64,000 nt of DNA from Chryseobacterium contaminans. Lineage in GTDB: Bacteria > Bacteroidota > Bacteroidia > Flavobacteriales > Weeksellaceae. Location: the NCBI RefSeq assembly GCF_001684955.1, contig NZ_MAYF01000345.1:20898-84897 (forward strand), in the 5' to 3' direction. Below are positions 12,701 to 27,700 of the stretch, piece after piece. The first letter of the stretch is position 1; each line of letters opens with the position of its first letter. The notes under the pieces were generated by a model that saw nothing but the letters and a program-made list of their open reading frames with translations, searched no databases and was not told where the DNA came from. Made by a program: the position numbers and the translations under genes.

Positions 12701-15700
12701 CTGATTCTGAAATAGATGCTCATCTTCTTTCCGAATATGTATCAGAATCTTTGCCGGAGTATATGGTTCCTGCAGTTTTTGTTCACTTAGAGGCATTACC
12801 ACTTACGATTAACGGAAAACTGGATAAAAAGCAGCTTCCAGAACCTGAATTTACAGGCAGTAAGGATTACATCGCTCCACAGACTGACCTTCAAACAAAA
12901 CTGTGTCAGATTTATGGCAATGTTTTGGGAATTGATGCAGAAACTATCGGTATTAATGATGATTTCTTCAGATTAGGAGGCGACAGTATCATCAGTATCC
13001 AGTTGGTAGGAAGAATCAGGCAACAGTTTGACGTAAAGATTAGTGTGAAAGAGATCTTTACATCCCGAACAGCCGCTGCATTATCCTTGCTTATAGAAGA
13101 AAAGAAACAGAGTGAACAAACACAGATTGCAGCAGAACAGGGGCTTCTTACGGGGGAAGTTTCATTACTTCCTGTTCAGGAATGGTTCTTCAGTCAGAAA
13201 GAACAGGGATATCTTGAAGACTTCAACCATTGGAATCAGGCCTTCCTTGTGAATGTTCCCGAATTGGATAAAGATTTACTGGAAGAATCTATTCAGCATT
13301 TGATAGAAAGACATGATGCATTCAGATTGAAATTTGAGAGAAGTAACAATGGCTATATTCAAACCTATGGAAATGATCAGATTTTCCCTTCTCTCAGATA
13401 TTTGGATGCTTCCGCTCTGGATAAAGAAGAACTATCGGAAATCCTTACAGAATGGCAATCTGGTTTTGATATTGAAAAAGGACCATTGTATCAGATAGTA
13501 TATATGAGTGGATATGATGATGGCAGTGCCAGACTTTATTTCGCTTTCCACCATTTGATTATTGATGCGGTAAGCTGGAGAATTATTACAGAAGATATCA
13601 AGAATATATATCAGTCCCTTGAAAAAGGAGATAAAGAAACAGTTCTTTCCCACACAAAAGGAAGCAGCTATCGTCAATGGGTGAATGCGGTAAAAAATTA
13701 TCGTTCTGAGGATGCAGAATCCAGAGCCCAGGAATTATTATACTGGAATACATGTGCTGATGCCACAGAGGTTCAGAATAAAGTTCTGGATCGTTTCATC
13801 ATAAAAGATTCTTACCGCAGTAGTCTGATTTTAAATAAAGAAATAACTGAAGCTTTAATCCGAAATACTCATCATGTTTACCAGACTCAGATTAATGATC
13901 TGTTACTGTCCGCTTTGTCAGTTTCTCTTTCAAAATTAACAGGTGAAGATTCCCATGCTGTTCTTTTAGAAAGCCATGGCCGTGAGGAAGTATTTCAACA
14001 GCTTGATATCACAGAAACGGTAGGATGGTTTACTACGATGTTCCCTTTACTTTTGAAAAATGGAAAAGGAGTAGCAGATACCATCATTTTGACTAAAGAA
14101 TCACTGAGAAGTATTCCTCATAACGGAATTGGTTATGGCAGTTTGGTAGGATATACAGATCGCGGTCTTCCAAAAATAAGTTTCAACTATTTAGGACAAT
14201 TAGACCAGGAAACAGAAGAGAAAAGCTGGTTTATTGCAGCCGAAGACGCTGGATCAGGAATAGGAAAAAATAACCGTGACAGCCAGTATATCAGCATGAA
14301 CGGAGCTGTTGTGAATGGACAATTACGGTTTGAAATTGCAGGATATCTGCCGGAAGAACAGATTAAACTGTTTACAGAAGATTTTAAAACCAATATTGAA
14401 ACCATTGTAGAGACCCTTTCTCAGGAAACACAATGTTATCTTACTCCATCCGATGTAGATCATGTGGTAGACTTTGAGCAGCTTACAGAGATCCAAAAGA
14501 CAGTAGAAATTGAAGGAGTATACCTTGCGAACAGTTTGCAGGAAGGATTTGTGTACCATGCCTTGAATCAGGGAGAAAAAGATGATGCCTACAGAGTACA
14601 GCTATTATGGGATTATAATGCCGTTCTTAATATTGAAAGCCTTAAGAAAGCCTGGAGTCTTACCCAAGCTGCTTATCCTTCATTGAGGATGAGGTTCGAT
14701 TGGAATGGTGAGATTGTTCAGGTCATCAATAAAAATGGAAATGTAGACTGGCGTGATCTGGATATCAGCAATATGACTGAAGCTGCTCAGGAAACATTCA
14801 TTAAAGAGATTACGGCAAAAGACCGTTTTGAAGGATATGATCTTTCCAAAGGTGATCTTTTCAGAGTATACCTGTTTAAACGTTCAAAAGATCAGTATAC
14901 CTGTCTTTTCAGTAACCATCATGCTATTTTGGATGGCTGGAGTATACCTGTACTTCTTAACAGTATTCATACCCATTATCTGAACCTTACTAAAGGGCAG
15001 GAAATTACTGTTGTACAGGACCGAGCCTATACAGACACCCAGAAATATCTTCGGGACCATAAAGAAACAGGCAGAAAGTTCTGGGATACTTATATGAAGT
15101 CTTTGGAAGATCAGGAAGACTTAAGTGGATTAATTAAAGAATCTCAGAGATCTATTGATTTGGCTACCTATCGCCATACCCAGGATCATCAGCAGGTAAA
15201 AATGATGATAGCAGGGGATCAATATGACTTGCTTAAAGCCTTTACAAAATCTCAGGGATTAACAGTAAATGCCATATTACAATACCTGTGGCATCAACAG
15301 CTGAGAATTTATAGCGGTTTGAGCACAACAGTTGTAGGCACAACAGTATCAGGGCGAAGCTTGCCGGTAGATGGAATAGAATCATCAGCAGGATTATACA
15401 TCAATACATTACCATTGATTGTTACTCATGAGGAAGGGAAAGTGGTAGATCATATCAAAGAAATTCAGAACAGAATCAGTGATATTAATACCCATAGTGA
15501 TATTAATCTGGCAGAACTTCACCATGACGGACGCAGGATTTTCAGCAGCTTATTTGTGTTTGAAAACTATCCTGTACCGGAAGGACAAGATCAAAATGAA
15601 CTTGGTTTTGTATTCAGGGATTCAGTGGAGAAACTGGATTATCCACTAGGTATTGTCGCTTTTGAAAGAGGAAACGAGGTCTCATTAACCCTAAACTACG

Positions 15701-18700
15701 AAGGCTATCTGTTTGATCATGAAATGATGGTTCAAGTAATTGAAGGAATGCAGGTTTCACTTAATCAGATTCTTGAAAATGAAAACATTATATCATCCGG
15801 ATTACAGCTTCTTACCCAGGAAAAGTATAAAAAGATCACAGAAGACTGGAATGATACCTGGTATGATTTTCCATCTGATAAAACAATCCATGAGCTTTTT
15901 GAAAAACAGGTGGTAAAAACTCCGGAGAATGTTGCATTAATATATCAGGACTGTAAGCTTTCATATAACGAGCTAAATGAACGTTCAAACCGCTTAGCCC
16001 ATTATCTTATCAGAACATATAATCTTCAGCCTGACGAATTGGTTCCTTTATGCTTAGAACGTTCGGAGAATATGGTCATTGCTATTTTAGCAGTTTGGAA
16101 AGCCGGAGCAGCCTATGTTCCGATGGATCCCTCATATCCAGTAGATAGAATAAAACATATTCTGACAGATACAAAAACCAGAGTTGTAATTGCTCAGCAA
16201 AGTACAGTAGATCAGGTACAACTGATAGAAAATGTAAATATTGTATCTCTCGATAACACTACGATTCAAGATAACATTAAAGAAATGCCTTCTGCAAACT
16301 TACCTGTCAATATAAGTTCTGCCAATCTTGCGTATGTAATTTACACAAGTGGAACTACAGGACTTCCGAAAGGAGTAATGGTAGAGCATAAAAACGTAGT
16401 GAATCTTGTTTCTGACCTGTATTCCCGTTATGGATTGGATGATAAAGATGTTATTCTTCAGTTTGCCAACTATGTGTTTGACCCGTCTGTAGAGCAGATA
16501 CTATTAGCTATTTTAAATGGAAACAGCATGTTTCTTAGTGAAGATAAAAGCTATTTAAATGAAGAAGCTTTCTTAAAAACGCTTAATGAGCATAAAGTTT
16601 CTTATATAAACCTTACTCCTTCTGTCTTGCAGAACATTGATATTACACAGGTTAAAACAATGCGTAAACTGGCTTCGGGAGGAGAAGCCTTAACCGCAGA
16701 TCTGTATAATAAATTAAAAAGTGAGAATTTCAATTTCCTTAACTGTTATGGTCCCACTGAAGTTACCGTTACCTCAATTGTTAACAACAATAGAAGAGCA
16801 AACAGTATAGGACGTCCTATTGGAAACACAAGTGTATATATATTAGATGCTCAGTTCAGGCCAGTTCCTGTAGGTGCTGCTGGTGAGCTTTATATCGGAG
16901 GATCAGGGGTCTCCAGAGGATATCTGAATAGACCTGATCTTACCGATGAACGTTTTATTTTCAATCCTTTTCAGACGGGAGAGCAAAACAATAAAAACGG
17001 AAGGTTATACAAAACAGGAGATCTTGTTCGTTGGCTTCCGGATGGAAATATAGAATACATAGGCAGAAATGATTTCCAGGTAAAAATAAGAGGATACCGT
17101 ATTGAGCTTGAAGAAATAGAAAACAGGTTGCTCCAACATCCGGAAGTCCGTCAGGTGGCTGTTCTGGCCAAAGAAAATAATGCAGGAATGAAATATCTGG
17201 CAGGATATTATGTAGCTGATTCAGAACTTGATACTCGTCTGCTTTCAGATTTTCTGTCAGAAACCTTACCTGAATATATGATCCCTGCAGCATTTGTACA
17301 TCTTACCGAACTTCCTATTTCGATCAATGGTAAGCTTGACAGAAAACAGCTTCCTGAACCTGGATTTACAGGGATGGATGCATATACTGCACCAGAAAAT
17401 GAACTTCAGAAGAACCTGGCAAAAATCTATGCAGAAGTATTAGGGTTAGATATTAGCCGTATTAGTATTCATGATGATTTCTTCAGATTAGGAGGAAACA
17501 GTATCATGGCGATCAAACTGATCAGCAAGATTAAACAGGTTCTTGGAATTAGGGTAGAAGTAGCCGCAATTTTCAGCCATAAAACAATTGCTTCTTTAGC
17601 TGAAGTGTTAATGGATGAAACTCATATTGAAGAGCAGGCTGCCATTACCTCTATAAAAGTTAATACTCCTGAAGAACAAAGATTATCGTTTGCTCAGGAA
17701 AGACTTTGGTTTATTGAAACTTATGAAGGTGGAAGCAGTGCCTACAACATTCCAATGACGGCAATTCTGGATCAGAAAACGGATATTTCTATTTTACAGA
17801 AAGCTTTCGAAGAAGTTATTAAGCGTCATGAAGTTCTGCGTTCCATCATTAAAACAACAGAAGATGGAATAGGCTACCAAGTGGTTACTGATAGCATTCC
17901 TGAATGGAAAGTGACTAAAATAAGCACAAGAAAAGATTTAGATGAAGCCATCAACAAATGTGCTAATAAAGTCTTCCGACTTGATACAGAGATTCCTGTT
18001 GAAATTAACATTTTCAGATTTGAAAACCGATATTATTTATCAGTAGTCATTCATCATATTGCTTTTGACGGATGGTCTACGGATATTTTCCTCAAAGAAA
18101 TTCAGACGAGATACAAAGCTATTCTCAATAACGAAAAAGCAGAGGAACTGTCTGACGTAAAGGTTCAGTACAAAGACTATGCTTTATGGCAGCGCGATTA
18201 CCTTTCTGGTCAACGTCTTGAAAAACAGATTAGTTATTGGAAAGATCAGCTTCAGGATTTCCAGAATCTGGATCTTCCAACAGATTTCAGAAGACCTTCC
18301 CAGATTTCTTATGAAGGAGAAAATCTATATTTCAGTTTAGATGGAGAACAAAGCGAAAAGCTGAGAACGCTGTCTAAAAACCTTGGAATAAGCCTGTATT
18401 CTGTCATGTTAGGAGGGTATTATCTGATGCTTTCTGCATATTCAGGACAGGATGATATTGTGGTAGGAAGTCCTATTGCCAATCGTCATCATGCAGGACT
18501 TGAGGATATTATAGGATTCTTTGTCAACACACTGGCATTGAGAGAAACGCTGGATCCTAAACAAAACCTTAAAGACTTCCTTCTTCAGGTTTCAAAATCA
18601 GTTACCGAGGCACAGTCTCATCAGGATCTGCCATTCGAAAAGCTGGTAGAAGAACTTGGAGTAGAGCAGGACACGTCAAGACACCCGGTTTTCCAGGTAA

Positions 18701-21700
18701 TGTTTGGGCTTCAGAATTTTGGAAGTGATTCTTCTTCTCAAAATAATCAGGACAGGCTGTTTTATCCTTTTGATGGAGAATTGGATTATCAGGTGGCTAA
18801 ATTTGATCTGACAACCATGATTGATGATGGAGAAGATCACATCAAAGGAATGTTCAACTATGCTAAAGCCATTTTCTCAAAAGAAACGGTTGGAAACATG
18901 ATCCATTCTTATGAGTTTTTACTGGAGCAGATAGCAGAAGGTGATGGTCAGAAGGAAATGACACTTTCTGATTTGAAGCTGGTTCCTCAAGTTCAATATA
19001 AAAAATTAACAGAAGAATGGAATGCCACCTATAAAGCATATCCATCAGAAATAACAATCCATCAGCTTTTTGAAGATCAGGTAAAAAAGTGTCCTGCTCA
19101 AACAGCTTTGGTGTACCAGGATATCCGTTTCTCTTATCAGGAATTGAATGAAAAAGCCAATCAGTTGGCTCATTATCTGATTGAGAATTATGATTTGCAG
19201 CCAGATGATCTGGTCCCAATATGCCTGGAGCGATCTGAAAATATATTGATTGCCATTCTTGCCATACTAAAATCCGGAGCAGCTTATGTTCCGATGGATC
19301 CTTCTTATCCATCAGACAGAATACAGCATATTCTTCAGGATACTCAAGCGAAATTGGTGATCGGACAGGAAAGGATAGCAGGAAAACTGGAAAATATATC
19401 TGTTGAGGTTCTTGCTTTAGATGAGGTGAGCCTTCAAGCACAACTTGAAATAATGTCATCTGAAAATCCTGTTACCCAGATAAATGCCAATCATCTTGCT
19501 TATGTGATCTACACCAGCGGAACCACAGGATTACCAAAAGGAGTGATGATTGAACATTCAGGAGTGATAAACCTCATTGAATCAATGATAAAAGCTCACC
19601 GACTTCAAGAATATAAGGAAGTAGGATGTTACTCAAACTATGTATTTGATGCCTTTGTATATGAAGCCTTTCCGGTGTTATGCAACGGAAATACTTTGTG
19701 GCTGTACAGTAATGACCTCAGAACATCAGTAGGAGAACTTAATGAGTATATCAAAGAAAATAATATTGAAGTTTCATTCATTCCACCTGTTCTTCTGAGA
19801 GAAGTTGTTGAGCATGGAACGGATCTGAAACTCATATTTTCAGGAGGAGAAAGTTTCCCTGCTTTAGATAAAAATACTGATGATATTGTCTTTGTAAATG
19901 AATATGGTCCTACAGAAGGAACGGTCTGTGCAACACTACATTACTATAAAGAAGATAGAAATCCATTGAATATCGGTGGCCCGATTGCCAATACTTATGC
20001 ATACGTTCTTGATCAGCAAAATCGCCTGGTTCCAGTAGGAGCTGTAGGAGAGCTGTTTATTGGCGGAGCAGGTATTGCAAGAGGATATCTGAACCGCCCT
20101 GAACTTACCGAAGAACGTTTCATTTCAAATCCTTTCCAGACTTCAGATCAGAAAGAAATAGGAGAGAACAGCCGTTTATACAAAACCGGAGATTTAGTTC
20201 GCTGGTTACCGAATGGAGAACTTGAATATGTAGGAAGAAATGACTTCCAGGTAAAAATCCGTGGCTATCGTATCGAATTAGGAGAAATTGAAAATACACT
20301 GTTAGGATATTCTGAAATTCGCCACGTTGCTGTATTGGCCAAAGAAAACAAATCCGGATTGAAATATCTGGCAGCGTATTATGTTTCTGATGAGGCTATA
20401 GATTCAGAACTGCTTTCAGAGTATCTATCTGCATCCCTTCCTGAATACATGGTTCCCGGTGCTTTTGTGCATTTAACAGCTTTGCCAGTAACGATCAACG
20501 GTAAATTAGACAGAAAAGCACTGCCTGAACCGGATTTCACAGGCAGCAAAGAATATACAGCTCCGGAAACAACTCTTCAGAAGCAACTTTGCCAGGTTTA
20601 TGGGGAAGTATTAGGATTGGATGCAGACACCATCAGCATTCATGATGATTTCTTCAGACTGGGTGGAAACAGCATCATGGCCATCAAGCTTATCAGTAAG
20701 ATTAAACAGGTTCTACAGATACAGGTAGAAGTTGCCAAAATATTCAATCATAAAACCATTGCTCTATTATCAAATGTTTTATCGGATGAAAATCATAGCA
20801 ATGAACAGATTACGATTACTCCTGTAAAAGTTAATGCCCCGGAAGAGCAGAGTTTATCCTTTGCCCAGGAAAGATTGTGGTTTATTGAAAATTATGAAGG
20901 CGGAACCAGCGCTTATAATATTCCAATGGCCTTCCTTCTGGATAAAAGCACAGATATTACAATCCTTTGCAAAGCACTGGATGCTATTGTAATGCGTCAT
21001 GAAGTGCTTCGTTCAGTGATTCGCATGACGGACGAAGGAAAAGGCTGGCAATTGGTGATGAATGATATTCCTGTTATTCATCAATATGAGGTGAAAACAA
21101 TGCAGGAACTGGAAGAAAGAGTGAGTCATGCAGCCAACAAGATTTTCCGCTTAGAAGAAGAACTGCCTGTAGATATCAACATCTTTAAGTTTGAAGAAAA
21201 TTACTATTTATCAGTTGTGATTCACCATATCGCATTTGACGGATGGTCCACAGATATCTTCTTAAAAGAATTAATCAGTATTTATAATGCCATTAAGGAA
21301 GGGCATCCACACGAATTACCAGCACTAAAGATCCAGTACAAAGATTTTGCACTATGGCAGCGTAATTATCTTACCGGAGAAAGACTTGAACAACAAATCG
21401 GTTACTGGAAAAATAAACTCAGCGGTTTCCAGAATCTTGATCTGGCAACAGACTTCAAGAGACCGACTCAAATATCCTACGAAGGAGAAAATATCTATTT
21501 CAGCCTTAATGAGGAGCAAACCCAGAAGTTGAAAAATCTGTCAAAAGACCTTGGGGTAAGCTTGTATAGTATTTTGTTAGGTGGATATTACTTAACACTT
21601 TCCGCTTATTCCGGGCAGGATGATATTATTGTAGGAAGTCCTATTGCGAACCGTCATCATGCAGGGCTTGAAGATATGATCGGATTCTTTGTCAATACAC

Positions 21701-24700
21701 TGGCACTCAGAGAAACTATTGATCCGAATCAGCAGATAAAAGACTTTATTTTACAGGTTGCTCAATCAGTAACAGAAGCACAGTCTTATCAGGATCTTCC
21801 TTTTGAAAAATTAGTGGAAGAACTTGGTGTTGAGAAAGATACTTCAAGACACCCTGTGTTCCAGGTGATGTTTGGGCTTCAGAGTTTTGGAGAAGAAGTA
21901 TCTCAGCCGGAAAATGAAACCACACTGCTATATCCTTTTAATGGAAATATTGATTATCAGGTTGCTAAGTTTGATCTGACGACGATGATTAACGATATTG
22001 GTCATAGCTTACAGGGAATGTTCAACTATGCGAAATCTGTTTTCTCAAAAGAAACCGTTCAGAATATGCTGAATACGTATCTGTTCCTGCTTGGTCAGAT
22101 CGCAGAAATCAATGATACAGAAAGCTTTGCTATTTCCGAATTGGACTTGATTTCTGAAGAACAGAATACAGCAGTTTCCAAGCTATGGTCTTCCGGAGTT
22201 CACTATCCGAGTGATACCACCATTCATCAATTATTTGAAACCCAGGTTAAAAGAACACCAGATCATACGGCAATAGTACATCAGGATGTTAGATTATCTT
22301 ATCGTGAACTCAATGAACGTGCCAACCGTTTGGCGAATTATTTAATTGAAACATATGATATTCAGCCTGATGATCTTATTCCTTTATGCCTTGAGCGTTC
22401 CGAAGAAATGCTTGTGGCTATTCTTGCTGTGCTAAAATCCGGCGGAGCTTATGTTCCGATGGATCCATCATATCCTGCCGATAGAATCAAACATATTCTT
22501 ATCGATACAGGTGCAAAAATTGTGATTACACAAGGCGGTTCTGAGCTTAATGTCCTTGAAGCTTGCGGAGAAGCCACTTCCATGCTTATTTTGAACGATC
22601 CAGAGTTGGAAACTGTTCTTGAAAATAGTAGTATTGAAAACCCTGTTACTTCCGTAGCTTCCAACCATTTGGCATATGTAATCTATACCAGTGGAACGAC
22701 AGGAATGCCAAAAGGAGTACTCCAGGAACACCGTAATGTAGCCCGTTTATTCAGTGCGACAGATCACTGGTATCAGTTCAATGACAAAGACGTATGGAGT
22801 TTATTCCATTCCTATGTCTTTGACTTTAGTGTATGGGAAATCTGGGGAGCTTTATTCTATGGAGGAAAATTATTAGTTCCATCCTCTGAACAAACCAAAG
22901 ACACGAATTTATTCTTCAGTCTATGTTTAGAAGAAGGTTTAACGGTACTCAACCAAACTCCAACTGCCTTCTACCAGTTTATTGATACAGCACTTCAAAG
23001 AGAGGAGATATTAAGCAGTCTTCGTTATGTGATTTTCGGAGGAGAAGCCTTAAATCTTGCTTCCTTAAAACCTTGGTATGAACGCTATCATTCTTCTCCA
23101 ACACTGATTAACATGTATGGAATTACCGAGACAACTGTCCATGTAACTTACAAGAAATTAAGTGCGGAAGACTTGGATAAAGCTTCATTGATCGGAGAGA
23201 ATATTCCAGACCAGGGCATGTATATCCTTGATAAACATCTTCGAGCCGTTCCGGTAGGCGCTGTAGGAGAACTGTATGTAGGAGGAGCAGGAATAGCAAG
23301 AGGTTATCTGAACCGTGAAGAACTCACCGCCGAACGTTTCATCAGCAATCCTTTCCAGACCTTGGAAGAAAAGAATCAGGGAACGAACGGAATCCTGTAC
23401 AAAACGGGAGATTTGGTGCGCTATCTTGCCGATGGAGAACTGGAATACATCGGAAGAAATGACTTCCAGGTGAAAATCCGTGGATACAGAATTGAGTTAG
23501 GAGAAATTGAAAACAGACTTCAGGAATACCCGGAAGTAAAACAAGCTGTGGTTCTGGCCAAAGAAAACAAAGCTGGACTGAAATACCTTGTGGGATACTA
23601 TGTCTCAGAAAAAGCGAATGAAGTAAGTGATCTTACCGCATTTTTATCAGAGGTGCTGCCAGAGTACATGGTTCCTGCAGCGTTTGTTCACTTAACCTCA
23701 TTACCGCTGACCATCAATGGAAAATTGGACAGAAGAGCCTTACCTGAGCCTGAATTTACAGGAGGCAGAGAATACACTGCACCAGAAACCGAATTACAGG
23801 AGAAATTATGTCAGATCTATGGTGAAGTCCTTGGATTAGACGCTTCTGGTATTGGTATTCATGATGATTTCTTCAGATTAGGCGGTGACAGTATTATCAG
23901 TATCCAGCTTGTCAGCAGAATCAGACAAAGACTTGATATAAGAGTAAGTGTTAAAGATATTTTTACCACCAGATCAGTTCTGAAACTTTCCGAATTAATG
24001 GAAAGTAAGGCCAAAGAAGAGCAAACTCAGATTCTGACAGAACAAGGTCAGCTTACCGGAAGTTTATCCTTCCTACCTATTCAGGAATGGTTCTTCAATT
24101 TGGTTGAGGAAGGCTATGTAGGAGATCTTAATCACTGGAACCAGTCTTTCCTGATTACCGTTCCTGAGCTTAATCCAGAAGTACTGAAACAAAGTATAAA
24201 GCTGCTGATTGAAAAGCATGATGCCTTCAGAATCTATTATCCTAAAGAAAATAATAGATACACTCAACAGTACGGAATAGAATATATACCGGAAATTAAA
24301 GATCTTGATATTTCAGGAATCTCATCGGAAGAACTTTCCAAAGTATTCACAGAATGGCAGTCTCATTTTGATATTGTAACCGGACCTTTATTCCAGGTTG
24401 GATATGCTCACGGATATAAGGACGGAAGTGCAAGAATCTTCTTTGCACTACATCACTTGATTATTGATGCCGTAAGCTGGAGAATTATTACAGAAGACCT
24501 GAAAAATATATATCAGAACCTGGAAAAAGGAAACCAGCCTGAAACATATGTAAAAGGAAGCAGCTACCGTCAGTGGACTGAAGCTGTAAAAGGATATCTT
24601 CTAGATAATCATGAAGCCAGAACCAAAGAACTTGTCTATTGGACTCATACTGCCGGAAATGTTGCGAAAAACAATAATATTTTAGCTGAAGTATCTTCTG

Positions 24701-27700
24701 AGGAGTATCATTTTGCTAATCTTAGTCTTGAAGAAAGCTATACAGAGAAACTGATTAGAGAGATTCATCATGTTTATCATACACAGATTAATGACATCTT
24801 GTTATCTGCCCTTGCTTCCGCGCTTTCAGACCTTACCGGAACATCAGGACATGCCGTTCTCCTGGAAGGTCACGGCCGTGAAGAAGTGTTCAATAATCTG
24901 GATATTACAGAAACAGTAGGATGGTTTACTTCTATGTATCCATTGCTGTTACAAACTGGAAAAGATGTAAAAGATACCGTAGTTTTAACCAAAGAATCAC
25001 TGAGAAGTATTCCAAATAATGGAATTGGATATGGCTGCCTTGTCGGATATACCGAACAGGCCCTTCCAAAAATCAGTTTCAACTATCTTGGGCAGCTTGA
25101 CCAGGAAGAAAGTACAGGAGAGAAAACCTGGTATATTTCTGGAGAAAATAGCGGAAACTCAATGGGTGATAAAAACCGGGACAGCTATATCATTAGTGTC
25201 AACGGAGCCATTGCCGATGGGCAGCTTCGCTTTGGGATCTCAGGATATCTTTCACAGGATCAGGTAGATCTGCTTACTCAAAAATTTGAAGACTATATAA
25301 AACAAATTGTTGATGAGTTAACAGCAGAACAAAAAACCTGGTTAACGCCATCAGATACAGAGAATATCGTTGGTAAAGATCAGCTGATGTATATTCAGGA
25401 ATCTGGAGCAGTAGAGGGAGTATATCTGGCCAACAGTTTACAGGAAGGATTTGTATATCACGCATTAAATCAGGGAGATACTGATGATGCCTACCGTGTA
25501 CAGCTGGTCTGGGATTATCTTTCTGAAATGAATCTTGAACAGTTGAAAAAAGCATGGGTATATACTCAAAATCAGCTTCCTACATTAAGGCTGAGATTTG
25601 ACTGGAGTGAAGAAATTGTTCAGATCATCGACAAAAAAGGAAGTCTCGACTGGCGTTATCACAATCTGTGTGAAATGAACAAAGATCAACAGGAAGATTT
25701 GATTGCAGAACTGACCCAGAAAGACCGTTTTGAAGTATATGACCTTGCAAAAGGAAGTCTTTTCAGAATATACCTGTTCAAACGCTCAGAGCAGCATTAT
25801 ACCTGTCTTTTCAGTAATCATCACGCCATTCTTGATGGATGGAGTATGCCTATATTCCTGACCCTTATTCATGAAGCTTATTTAAAACTCATTAAAAATC
25901 AGGAGCTTTCTCCGGCACCGGATGAAGCGTATGCAGAAGCCCAAAAGTATCTTCAGAACCATAAAGATGCGAATGATGATTTCTGGAAAGACTATATGGG
26001 ACTTCTCGAAGACCGTGAAGATATCAGTGGCTGGATTAAAGAATCTAAAAAACAGATTGATCTTTCCGAATACAAGCAGATTGTAGATCACCGCTCGATC
26101 AAAATGTCGATTGTGGGTGAACAGTATCAGCAATTGAAGAAGTTTACAGCAAAGAACGGATTTACCATCAATGCTGTGCTTCAATATTTGTGGCATAAAC
26201 AATTGGCGATTTACAGCGGAACGCTGTCTACGGTGGTAGGAACTACGGTTTCCGGAAGAAGTATACCGGTAGATGGCATTGAATCATCAGTTGGTTTGTA
26301 TATCAATACCTTACCATTGATTGTGAGCCATACTGAAGGTAAAGTAGCCGATATTATTTCAGAAATTCAAAACAGGATCAGTGAGCTTAATACCCATAGT
26401 AGTGTAAACCTGGCAAGCCTTCAGCATGACGGACGTAGAATTTTCAGCAGCTTATTTGTATATGAAAATTACCCGGCTCCGAAAGGAGATGAGGATAATG
26501 AATTATCATTTGTCTTCAAAGGTTCGGTAGAGCGTCTGGATTATCCGTTGGGAATAGTAGCTTACGAAGCAGGTGATGAGATTTGGCTGAATATCAGCTA
26601 TGAAGGATATCTGTTTGAGGAAGCCATGATTCAGCAATTAATCAATGGTATGAACACTGTTTTGGATCAGATCCTTGAAGATTCGGAAATTTCAACTGAG
26701 CAACTATCTTACCTGACTCAGGAAGAATATAAAACGGTTTCTAAGTTGTGGTCTTCCGGAGTTCACTATCCGAGTGATACCACCATTCATCAATTATTTG
26801 AAACCCAGGTTAAAAGAACACCAGATCATACGGCAATAGTACATCAGGATGTTAGATTATCTTATCGTGAACTCAATGAACGTGCCAACCGTTTGGCGAA
26901 TTATTTAATTGAAACATATGATATTCAGCCTGATGATCTTATTCCTTTATGCCTTGAGCGTTCCGAAGAAATGCTTGTGGCTATTCTTGCTGTGCTAAAA
27001 TCCGGCGGAGCTTATGTTCCGATGGATCCATCATATCCTGCCGATAGAATCAAACATATTCTTATCGATACAGGTGCAAAAATTGTGATTACACAAGGCG
27101 GTTCTGAGCTTAATGTCCTTGAAGCTTGCGGAGAAGCCACTTCCATGCTTATTTTGAACGATCCAGAGTTGGAAACTGTTCTTGAAAATAGTAGTATTGA
27201 AAACCCTGTTACTTCCGTAGCTTCCAACCATTTGGCATATGTAATCTATACCAGTGGAACGACAGGAATGCCAAAAGGAGTACTCCAGGAACACCGTAAT
27301 GTAGCCCGTTTATTCAGTGCGACAGATCACTGGTATCAGTTCAATGACAAAGACGTATGGAGTTTATTCCATTCCTATGTCTTTGACTTTAGTGTATGGG
27401 AAATCTGGGGAGCTTTATTCTATGGAGGAAAATTATTAGTTCCATCCTCTGAACAGACCAAAGACACGAATTTATTCTTCAGCCTATGTTTAGAAGAAGG
27501 TTTAACGGTACTCAACCAAACCCCAACTGCCTTCTATCAGTTTATTGATACTGCCATTCAGAGAGACGAACAGTTAAGCAGCCTTCGTTATGTGATCTTT
27601 GGTGGAGAAGCCTTAAGTCTGGCCTCTTTAAAACCTTGGTATGAGCGTTATCATTCTTCCCCAACACTGATTAACATGTATGGAATTACTGAGACAAGCG

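Noticed and set aside
18863..19459. Minus-strand open frame of 198 codons inside the NRPS
   Set aside because: It lies opposite a conserved A domain and shows no domain or start signal; the same kind of frame recurs opposite several repeated domains.
22449..27294. Pairs of identical minus-strand frames in modules 6 and 7
   Set aside because: They are a by-product of the 707-bp direct repeat and not duplicated genes.
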